A stretch of 64,000 nucleotides of DNA from Candidatus Enterococcus courvalinii (GTDB taxonomy: Bacteria; Bacillota; Bacilli; Lactobacillales; Enterococcaceae), in the NCBI RefSeq assembly GCF_017315945.1, contig NZ_JAFLWI010000001.1, positions 1-64,000 on the forward strand, in the 5' to 3' direction. Below the pieces are notes generated by a model that worked only from the letters and a program-made list of their open reading frames with translations, was not told where the DNA came from and searched no databases. A program made the translations under genes and the position numbers. Shown in pieces: positions 56,714-64,000 of this stretch; the stretch's first letter is position 1; each line of letters opens with the position of its first letter.

Positions 56714-56742
56714 TTGACAGGTGTACGAACGTATGTTCTAAT
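56714..56742 (+). promoter_or_regulatory. Promoter with a LexA-type box in the spacer
   Basis: TTGACA (56714-56719), 17-nt spacer, TCTAAT (56737-56742). The spacer contains CGAACGTATGTTCT (56726-56739), matching 13 of 14 positions of the Gram-positive LexA/DinR box CGAACRNRYGTTYC. Confidence 0.8.
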
Positions 56743-56821
56743 TAGTTTATTAAAGAGTGTAACTCGTTATAATTATTTCGTTTGTATAATCTGTTTGGAC
56801 AATACAATGAAGGAGGCTGTT

Positions 56822-57052
56822 ATGCGTACAATCACACAACACTTTGAAACAGTTATTATCACTGCTTATATCGCAAAGCAAAAGATTATCGTTGAGCGTT
56901 TGGACCATAGTTATGCAGAAGGATTTGTTCAACCAACCATCACACCTGATGGCTTCTATCTTGATGAGCATTTTATCCAGTGGGAACAGATTTCAACGAT
57001 TTGCTTAGCTGAACAATATTTTCATTTTTGGAAAGAAATTGTTCAAAAATAA
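56822..57052 (+). CDS. Unknown 76-residue protein, predicted SOS-regulated
   Basis: Small soluble protein. I chose the ATG at 56822 because AAGGAGG is 6 nt upstream. Sequence begins MRTITQHFETVIITAY, with strands and one amphipathic helix; no known domain, no membrane segment. It is the only gene behind the LexA-box promoter at 56714, with a ~70-nt leader, and ends at its own terminator, so it is a single SOS-type transcription unit. The role is unknown; cell-division or polymerase-related SOS functions are possible. Confidence 0.65.
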   Translation: MRTITQHFETVIITAYIAKQKIIVERLDHSYAEGFVQPTITPDGFYLDEHFIQWEQISTICLAEQYFHFWKEIVQK

Positions 57053-57085
57053 AAAACTTCTCAGTAAAAAGCTGAGAAGTTTTTT
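57053..57085. terminator. Bidirectional terminator, SOS small gene / DUF1827 gene
   Basis: AAAACTTCTCAG and CTGAGAAGTTTT around TAAAAAG, with T-run; genes converge here. Confidence 0.92.
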
Positions 57086-57086
57086 A

Positions 57087-57443
57087 TTAAGTATTGGCTA
57101 CGTTTTGTTCAATGATCACAATATCTTTATTCGGACGTTTGAATTGGAGACCAGCGCGTTCCAATTCTTGTTTGACTCCGACGTGAACAGATACCTCTTC
57201 ACGTGCTACTTTCAAGATTCGACGAATAGCATAGTCGATTTCTTGTTTTGTGATCTTCTTTTTCGTATTAATCATCACCAACTGAATCTTGTCATATGTA
57301 TCTACATATAAAATTTGTGTACGATCTAGTGAGTAGAATTTGTAATAGTTGATTGCTTGATTGTCAAAAAAGAAATTTACTATTTTTGGGTAAAATGTCT
57401 TGATATTTAGATTGCTATTGATTGGTGTTTCAACTAATTTCAT
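57087..57443 (-). CDS. DUF1827-family protein
   Basis: 118-residue soluble protein starting MKLVETPINSNLN, matching the DUF1827 family of Lactobacillales (from memory). Alternating strands and helices (YYKFYSLDRTQILYVDTYDK, RRILKVAREEV) suggest a small alpha/beta fold. Function unknown. It is 23 nt downstream of the HAD phosphatase gene on the same strand, so it is probably in one transcript with it. Confidence 0.78.
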   Translation of the reverse strand: MKLVETPINSNLNIKTFYPKIVNFFFDNQAINYYKFYSLDRTQILYVDTYDKIQLVMINTKKKITKQEIDYAIRRILKVAREEVSVHVGVKQELERAGLQFKRPNKDIVIIEQNVANT

Positions 57444-57466
57444 CTCATCCCTCTTTTTCTTTTTAT

Positions 57467-58315
57467 TTATAGAACATGTTCAAAAATAAATTGACCGACG
57501 CCACCTTCACTGCAACTTGGCGCAATCACATGACTATTTTCTTTTACATTGATTGCAGCATTTTCCACAGCAACAGGCACATCAACGACAGCTAACATAG
57601 CTAAATCGTTTTCTCCGTCCCCAATACCATAACTGGTCGCTAACGGATAATCCGATAAGTAATTGGTGATAGCACTTCCTTTTGTACTATTAGGATGCAC
57701 AATTTCTAAGGTCTTTATAAATGAATGGAATACCAGTAACTCTGTTTCTTGTAAAGAAGATCGAATCACCTCATGACGCTCGTCATCGGCTTCCATCAAT
57801 TCGATTTTGACCACGATTATTTCAGGTCTTTCAGAAAGATATTTTGCAATATCTTCCGTATGTACGCAATCGTTTTCAAAATATTGTTCCTTATAATCCA
57901 TGATTCGTTTACCTTGTTCTCCAAGTTTTTCTAGTGATTCTCGCAACGCACTTAGCTGTTTCGTGTATTCTTTTGTGGGGCGTATCACCACACCACGATC
58001 TGTATGGATAAAGTATAAAATTTCTTGTTCTTCTAAAATGTCAATCACTTCTTTTGTTTCTTGGTGCGTTAGTGTGCTGGTGTAACGCTCAGGCTCACCT
58101 ACTTTTTTAATGCCTGCACCATTTCCAAAAATAACATCACAATCAATTAACAATTCATCATTCATTTGCTTGACTAAGTCATATCCACGTCCTGTGACAA
58201 AAACGAAATGATCTCCTTTTGCTTGCAGTGCTTGAATGGCTTCGCGATTAATCGATGGGATTTCTTTACCTAACTCTTGAAACGTGCCATCAATATCTGA
58301 AAAAACAATGTTCAT
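57467..58315 (-). CDS. Cof-type HAD phosphatase
   Basis: 282-residue HAD phosphatase with C2 cap. Motif I FSDIDGTFQ (Asp about 7 and 9), motif II FVTGRGYD, motif III Lys in NSTKGSAITN, motif IV GIGDGENDLAMLA. Distinct in sequence from the paralogue at 53175. Substrate undefined. AAGGAGAA lies upstream of the ATG. Followed by the DUF1827 gene. Confidence 0.9.
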   Translation of the reverse strand: MNIVFSDIDGTFQELGKEIPSINREAIQALQAKGDHFVFVTGRGYDLVKQMNDELLIDCDVIFGNGAGIKKVGEPERYTSTLTHQETKEVIDILEEQEILYFIHTDRGVVIRPTKEYTKQLSALRESLEKLGEQGKRIMDYKEQYFENDCVHTEDIAKYLSERPEIIVVKIELMEADDERHEVIRSSLQETELLVFHSFIKTLEIVHPNSTKGSAITNYLSDYPLATSYGIGDGENDLAMLAVVDVPVAVENAAINVKENSHVIAPSCSEGGVGQFIFEHVL

Positions 58316-58384
58316 TGATTTCTCCTTTTCTTTTTCTTATAAAATAGTATAACATAATTTTTAATAGGATTTTGAAATTTTTCC

Positions 58385-58415
58385 TTGACCTTCTCGTTAC
58401 GTGAGGGAGTATTCT
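58385..58415 (+). promoter_or_regulatory. MerR-type promoter with 19-bp spacer
   Basis: TTGACC (58385-58390), 19-nt spacer, TATTCT (58410-58415). The overlong spacer and an imperfect dyad CTTCTC...GAGGGAG inside it are the hallmark of promoters untwisted by MerR-family activators. It drives the TipA-like gene itself. Confidence 0.75.
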
Positions 58416-58437
58416 AGCAATTGTCAGGAGGGAAAAA

Positions 58438-59199
58438 ATGGAATATACAATTAAAAAAATAGCAGAGTTATCTGGTGTTAGCCCCCGAACATTACGCTTC
58501 TATGATGAAATTGGATTGCTCAAACCAGCTAAGATTAACTCCTCTGGTTATCGCATCTATGGTGCAAAAGAAATTGATCGACTCCAACAGATTTTATTTT
58601 ATCGCTCACTTGAGTTCAAACTTGGACAAATTCAGGAATTACTAAACCAACCAGACTTTGATCAACAGCAAGCATTACGTAACCATCAACAACTGCTATT
58701 AAAGAAACGTGCACAAATCGACGCCCTTTTGGCAACTGTTCAAAAAACACTTACTAGTTACGAAGGAGGAATAACCATGTCAGACCAAGAAAAATTCGAA
58801 GGATTCAAACAACAAAAAATCAGCGAAAATGAAGAACAATTTGGGCATGAGATTCGAGAAAAATATGGCGAAAAAACAGTCGAGAAAGCCAATCATAAAT
58901 GGGCAAATATGACTGAGAAACAATTCCAAGCAATGCAGGCAATTGAGGAACAGCTTTTCGCAGATTTAACAACTTATCTTACACAGCCGGAACTGGATCA
59001 ACCACTAGCGAAAGCTATTTTTGACGCGCACAAAGAATGGTTAACATTTAGTTGGTCTACTTATACACCACAAGCTCACCAAGGCTTAGGACAAATGTAT
59101 GTGGCAGATGAGCGCTTTACCGCTTATTATGATGAGCACAGCGGGAATGGTGCAACCAAAGCATTGAATGAAATCATTCAATATTATACTAATAAATAA
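58438..59199 (+). CDS. MerR-family regulator with TipAS domain
   Basis: 253-residue regulator. N-terminal MerR HTH (YTIKKIAELSGVSPRTLRFYDEIGLL then RIYGAKEIDRLQQI), a coiled coil (about 80-110), and a C-terminal TipAS ligand-binding domain (about 120-250; GFKQQKISENEEQFG, HKEWLTFSW, DERFTAYYDEHSGNG). TipA-type proteins bind thiopeptide-like or other amphipathic drugs and activate their own and efflux genes. An internal ATG at 58776 with GAAGGAGG upstream could also make a free TipAS domain, as TipAS does in Streptomyces. Single gene. Confidence 0.9.
   Translation: MEYTIKKIAELSGVSPRTLRFYDEIGLLKPAKINSSGYRIYGAKEIDRLQQILFYRSLEFKLGQIQELLNQPDFDQQQALRNHQQLLLKKRAQIDALLATVQKTLTSYEGGITMSDQEKFEGFKQQKISENEEQFGHEIREKYGEKTVEKANHKWANMTEKQFQAMQAIEEQLFADLTTYLTQPELDQPLAKAIFDAHKEWLTFSWSTYTPQAHQGLGQMYVADERFTAYYDEHSGNGATKALNEIIQYYTNK
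58776..59199 (+). CDS. Possible internal translation start giving the free TipAS domain
   Basis: Within the MerR gene, GAAGGAGG (58760-58767) lies 8 nt before an in-frame ATG (58776, MSDQEKFEGF). This would produce the ~141-residue ligand-binding domain alone. Streptomyces tipA makes such a short form from the same gene. Alternative product, not a separate gene. Confidence 0.5.
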
Positions 59200-59278
59200 T
59201 GATTAATTTCTGACTCTTTATCTGTTCTGGGAAAAGGCGAATGGATTATTTCATTCCAATCTATTTTGATTTATCCGA

Positions 59279-59377
59279 AGAAAAAGACCGGGATAGCATG
59301 CTCAAGTGTCCACAAAAAGTTCCATTTGAAAATCGAACTTTTTATAGCATCACGTAAAGCTATTCCAGTCTTTTTTA
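59279..59377. other. Nested hairpin, possible complex terminator
   Basis: Outer stem AAAAGACCGGGATAGC with GCTATTCCAGTCTTTT enclosing a perfect AAAAAGTTC/GAACTTTTT hairpin. It lies between the convergent MerR and LacI genes and ends in T runs on both strands. It may terminate both, or be part of a small RNA. Confidence 0.65.
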
Positions 59378-59442
59378 TTATGGTCTAACCTGACCTCTTA
59401 AAATCACTAATCATTTTTGCTATTTGTTTGTTCCAATTACCT

Positions 59443-60366
59443 TTATCTTTGAATAAATTCATATGGAATCTTGATTTGTTCAGGTCTCTTTTTCAAAAAT
59501 AAGTAAAATGCCATTTCCCCACACTTTTTCAAGTGATGATCAATGGTGGAAAAGCTCAATAGCTCACTCACATACAGATTATCTCTGCCAACTAATTTAG
59601 GCGCTCGACCTTTAGGAAATGCTTTGAAAATGCCAGCTGCAACCATATCTGCATTCGTAAAAATGCCGTCTACTGGATGATCATTAAAGAAGGCACCTGC
59701 CTTGATTCCATCTTCCAACCCAATACAATCCCAGAAAACCATTTCTTCTTCAAAATTTGGATAGAGTTTCCGACATAATTGTAAAGTGATTTTAGAATTG
59801 AAACTGATTCGGCTACTCCTTCCTAAAGTAACACCCAATTTTTTGACACCAACTTTTTGTAAATATCCCAACGCTTCTATAATCGACTGCTCCCGATCAA
59901 TAAATACGCAACTTGACTTTTCATCTTTGATTTCTTCACAAAAAATAATAGGACCATATTTTTGATATGCTTTCAGTGTTTCTAATGAATTAGCACGTGA
60001 TGTTATGACTAGTCCATCAAATCTTTTTGCTGCAAATTCTTCGAGATACGCGTTTTCACGACTTATTTGATAATTTGTTGGTAATAAAGTGACTTTATAA
60101 TTGGAATCAAAGGCTGCCTCAGTGATTCCGCTAATCAGCTGATCAAAGTAGGGATGATTAGTATAAGGTAAAATGACCCCTAAATTTTTCGTTTCTCCAT
60201 AACTTAATGTTCGTGCATTTGCATTAGGAATATAATCTAGTTCCTTCATGACTGCTAAAATTTCTGCTCGTTTTCTTTCATCCACATAAGGGTGTTCATT
60301 AATAACTCGAGAAATAGTCGAAACGGAATAGCCTGTCAAACGTGCAATATCTCGAATAGTTGCCAC
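59443..60366 (-). CDS. LacI-family regulator
   Basis: 307-residue repressor: HTH and hinge (ATIRDIARLTGYSVSTISRVINEHPYV, up to NANARTLS), then a periplasmic-binding-like effector domain (about 62-305) with GLVITSRANSL, GVTLGRSSRIS, DGIFTNADMVAAGI. Slightly short for the family (usual ~330). No sugar transport or catabolic gene is adjacent, so its target is unclear. It follows the 89-residue unknown gene by 18 nt and is probably in one transcript with it. Confidence 0.9.
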   Translation of the reverse strand: MATIRDIARLTGYSVSTISRVINEHPYVDERKRAEILAVMKELDYIPNANARTLSYGETKNLGVILPYTNHPYFDQLISGITEAAFDSNYKVTLLPTNYQISRENAYLEEFAAKRFDGLVITSRANSLETLKAYQKYGPIIFCEEIKDEKSSCVFIDREQSIIEALGYLQKVGVKKLGVTLGRSSRISFNSKITLQLCRKLYPNFEEEMVFWDCIGLEDGIKAGAFFNDHPVDGIFTNADMVAAGIFKAFPKGRAPKLVGRDNLYVSELLSFSTIDHHLKKCGEMAFYLFLKKRPEQIKIPYEFIQR

Positions 60367-60384
60367 GATGTCGATCCACCTGCC

Positions 60385-60654
60385 TTAAACGAAAAGTTTT
60401 TCTTGTAAATAGTCTATCACAGCTGGTCCACATTCATAAAATTGATACAACTTTTCTTGATAATAAAAACTAATCCGTTGTCCACCCCAAAATGTGTCTT
60501 TGGTTAAATACGTCAACTGGTTGATATCGATTTCTTCTGTCACTGGTTTGTTCAGGCCTTGAAAACTTTTTAAAACTAATTTATTTTCATTACAATCTAC
60601 CAACGCGTAAAAACAAGTGCTTGATGTTCCCAAAACTTTCACATAAGTATGCAT
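60385..60654 (-). CDS. Unknown 89-residue protein
   Basis: Small soluble protein, MHTYVKVLGTSSTCFYAL at the start. I chose the ATG at 60654 with GAAGGAGGG upstream; a longer in-frame reading has no ribosome site. Rich in aromatic residues, with predicted beta strands (KLVLKSF, RISFYYQEKLYQFYE). Co-directional with and 18 nt before the LacI regulator, so likely co-transcribed. I do not recognise the family. Confidence 0.65.
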   Translation of the reverse strand: MHTYVKVLGTSSTCFYALVDCNENKLVLKSFQGLNKPVTEEIDINQLTYLTKDTFWGGQRISFYYQEKLYQFYECGPAVIDYLQEKLFV

Positions 60655-60731
60655 AGGTAAGCCCTCCTTCTTGATAGTTCGAGTATAATTTATGAAACGC
60701 GTCCCAGAGCAAGTAAAATGTTTTGACAACA

Positions 60732-60777
60732 CAAAAGCAGACAGCTGACGAGGCAATTCGTCAACTGTCTGCTTTTC
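60732..60777 (-). terminator. Second terminator hairpin beyond groEL
   Basis: AAAGCAGACAGCTGACGA pairs with TCGTCAACTGTCTGCTTT (one mismatch), followed by a T/A run. It lies between the groEL terminator and the start of the 89-residue gene. Confidence 0.8.
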
Positions 60778-60816
60778 TATTTAAACTATTGTTCTTTACC
60801 TGTAGCTATCTTATTC

Positions 60817-60856
60817 AAAAAAAAGAGAGCTGTAACAATACAGCTCTCTTTTTTAG
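60817..60856 (-). terminator. Intrinsic terminator of groESL
   Basis: AAAAGAGAGCTGT pairs perfectly with ACAGCTCTCTTTT around AACAAT with long flanking runs, 14 nt after the groEL stop. Confidence 0.93.
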
Positions 60857-60869
60857 ATAGATTAGATTA

Positions 60870-62507
<1,638 letters not shown>

Positions 62508-62534
62508 TCAATAATAAATTTTGTTTATCTAACT

Positions 62535-62819
62535 TTACTCAACGATCGCCATAATATCTTTGCCAGAAACGATCAAATATTCTTTACCTTCAAATTTCAC
62601 TTCTGTTCCGGCATACTTTTCAAACATTACTTGATCGCCTTCTTTAACAGCGGCAGGAACTTGTTCACCGTTTTCTAATAAACGGCCTTCACCAACCGCA
62701 ACGATTCTACCAGTTTGTGGTTTTTCTTTGGCAGAGGAAGCTAAGACGATTCCTCCAACAGTTTTTTCTTCTTCTTTTGCGACTTCGATGATGACACGGT
62801 CACCTAATGGTTTTAACAC
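62535..62819 (-). CDS. groES: GroES co-chaperonin
   Basis: Ten-kDa lid of the GroEL cage. I chose the GTG at 62819 ([11 protein letters not shown]) with GGAGGG 7 nt upstream, which gives the family's normal N-terminus and 94 residues. An in-frame start at 62861 lies inside the CIRCE element and has no ribosome site. The mobile loop [18 protein letters not shown] (about 16-33) is clear. First gene of groES-groEL. Confidence 0.98.
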   Translation of the reverse strand: MLKPLGDRVIIEVAKEEEKTVGGIVLASSAKEKPQTGRIVAVGEGRLLENGEQVPAAVKEGDQVMFEKYAGTEVKFEGKEYLIVSGKDIMAIVE

Positions 62820-62854
62820 GATAAATCCCTCCGATAACACGATTTTTAGTTCCA

Positions 62855-62881
62855 TTAGCACTCTTACCTCACGAGTGCTAA
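62855..62881. promoter_or_regulatory. CIRCE operator (HrcA)
   Basis: A perfect TTAGCACTC, 9 nt, GAGTGCTAA between the groESL promoter and groES. HrcA binds it to repress groESL. Confidence 0.99.
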
Positions 62882-62893
62882 CCTACATTTTTA

Positions 62894-62922
62894 ATAATAC
62901 TCATTCTGCTCCTTTTTTGCAA
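62894..62922 (-). promoter_or_regulatory. groESL promoter
   Basis: Minus strand TTGCAA (62917-62922), 17-nt spacer, TATTAT (62894-62899), 12 nt before CIRCE. Confidence 0.85.
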
Positions 62923-63055
62923 GCTTTTTAAATCAAAGAAATCTGATTTTTTATTTTCATTGGCGAACAACTTTCGTATGGTATAATTACCAATAAATCT
63001 TGACTACTAACACAGGTAAGCCATCTTTTATGAGAGTCTTGCAAGGAGGAATTTT

Positions 63056-63709
63056 ATGTCATTAAAAAAATATAGTCTACTAAGCATTTTTTGCTACGGT
63101 TTAGTCTTTGTTTCCCCTGTACTTTTGAGCATCACTGGTATTGTTACTACTTCGACTGGTTTGATTTCAGCGACAACTATCACGTATTTACTAGGGGCTG
63201 TGATTCTACTATTTCTGTATTTTAAGCAAAAGGAGCCTTTAACAATAGAAGCAGATGTACCCAAAGCAAGCGTTCCTGAAATCATTTTGCTTGGATTAGG
63301 TGGTATTTTGATAGCAATCTTTTTACAAGGTGCAGCTGTCGGAATAGAAACTTTTTTATTTGGCCAAAGCGCTCCATCTGAAAATACGCAAAATATCATC
63401 CAAATGATTTTAAAAGCACCTGCCTTTATTCTAGCAACGACGATTGGCGGCCCAATCATGGAGGAACTTGTTTTTCGTCGTAGCATTCTAGGTCTTGTTA
63501 GTCATTACTCTAATTTTTGGGTAGGCGCTGTAATCAGTTCTCTACTTTTTGCCGTTGCACATGCAGATGGACATCTGTTAGTTTACTTCTTTTTGGGTTT
63601 CTTCTTTAGTTTATTGTATAAATCAACTGGTCGAATTTGGACTTCGATGATTACACACGTTGGTATGAATACATTAGTTATCGTTGTACAGTTGTTGATC
63701 CAAAAATAA
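63056..63709 (+). CDS. CPBP-family intramembrane metalloprotease
   Basis: 217-residue membrane protease of the CAAX/Abi family with about six helices. Active-site motifs: EELVFRRSI (Glu-Glu-x3-Arg, about 141-149), LLFAVAHADGHLL (F-x3-H) and MITHVGMNTL (H-x3-N). Members protect against self bacteriocins or mature peptides; no peptide gene is nearby. AAGGAGGA precedes the ATG. Single gene. Confidence 0.9.
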   Translation: MSLKKYSLLSIFCYGLVFVSPVLLSITGIVTTSTGLISATTITYLLGAVILLFLYFKQKEPLTIEADVPKASVPEIILLGLGGILIAIFLQGAAVGIETFLFGQSAPSENTQNIIQMILKAPAFILATTIGGPIMEELVFRRSILGLVSHYSNFWVGAVISSLLFAVAHADGHLLVYFFLGFFFSLLYKSTGRIWTSMITHVGMNTLVIVVQLLIQK

Positions 63710-63725
63710 TTTTCGCCTTCAATTA

Positions 63726-63766
63726 AAAACTGCGACAAAATCATTCAAGATTTTGTCGCAGTTTTT

Positions 63767-63768
<2 letters not shown>
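63726..63768. terminator. Bidirectional terminator, CPBP gene / GH1 gene
   Basis: AAAAACTGCGACAAAATC pairs with GATTTTGTCGCAGTTTTT (perfect) around ATTCAA. Confidence 0.94.

Positions 63769-64000
<232 letters not shown>

Noticed and set aside
63056-63709. Bacteriocin immunity locus around the CPBP protease
   Set aside because: No bacteriocin-like peptide or ABC transporter gene lies beside it; the annotation stays generic.

Overview
The window looks like chromosome of a low-GC Lactobacillales bacterium, almost certainly an Enterococcus. The grounds are AT-rich DNA, strong AGGAGG ribosome sites, TTG/GTG starts, the sufCDSUB order, MurT/GatD, an AzoA-type azoreductase, an AI-2E family permease, DUF1827 and DUF1905 proteins, CIRCE-controlled groESL, and a conserved tdk-prfA-prmC-ywlC-glyA-upp string. 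The protein sequences resemble the E. faecium/hirae/mundtii side of the genus, but the species cannot be fixed by eye. No transposase, integrase, phage gene or CRISPR array was seen. The window is ordinary core genome with a few accessory clusters.

Layout. 0-1.3 kb: an orphan lipoprotein. 1.3-6.5 kb (minus): the SUF iron-sulfur cluster operon sufC-D-S-U-B. 6.9-9.9 kb (minus): the methionine ABC importer metN-I-Q behind a T-box leader with a perfect promoter. 9.9-11.8 kb (minus): rodA, an ArsC/Spx-like protein and a lone GcvH-like lipoyl protein. 12-15.3 kb: a LysR regulator divergent from two transporters (TDT and YeiH families), plausibly for sulfite. 15.4-18.4 kb: ogt, a membrane GT2 glycosyltransferase, two small proteins and tRNA-Thr(CGT). 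18.5-24.5 kb (minus): tdk, prfA, prmC, ywlC, glyA, upp, with a cluster of DnaA-box-like 9-mers between ywlC and prmC. 24.7-34.5 kb: a methyltransferase, lepB, queH, a KtrB potassium channel, murT-gatD (lipid II amidation), manA and a beta-lactamase-fold hydrolase. 34.7-40.4 kb (minus): a VOC protein and a TetR-controlled heterodimeric ABC exporter. 40.6-44.0 kb (plus): MarR, a 252-residue protein I do not recognise, an MFS permease and a patatin. 44.1-44.4 kb (minus): a strong candidate for an independent structured RNA. 44.6-49.8 kb: azoreductase, AI-2E permease, a IIA-Gut-like protein lacking its histidine, a lactonase and small unknowns. 49.9-58.3 kb (mostly minus): an LTA-synthase-like enzyme, serA, two HAD phosphatases, pncB-nadE and a small gene under a LexA-type box. 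58.4-64 kb: a TipA-like MerR regulator, a LacI regulator, groES-groEL, a CPBP protease and the 3' end of a GH1 glycosidase.

The most striking unexplained feature is a family of ~120-bp imperfect palindromic repeats at five places (6.7-6.9, 17.65-17.96, 25.5-25.7, 35.8-36.06 and 48.65-49.05 kb). Every tract starts at or within ~12 nt of the 3' end of a gene, runs in that gene's direction, and ends before the next intrinsic terminator. The elements are therefore predicted to be transcribed as 3'-UTR hairpins. Other leads are the candidate RNA at 44.07-44.38 kb, the DnaA-box cluster at 21.8-22.0 kb, the LexA-box small gene at 56.7-57.05 kb, twin TetR operators at 40.37-40.40 kb, and the MarR/unknown/MFS/patatin cluster.

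All family assignments are from motif recognition by eye. DUF numbers and literature parallels are from memory and were not checked against any database.
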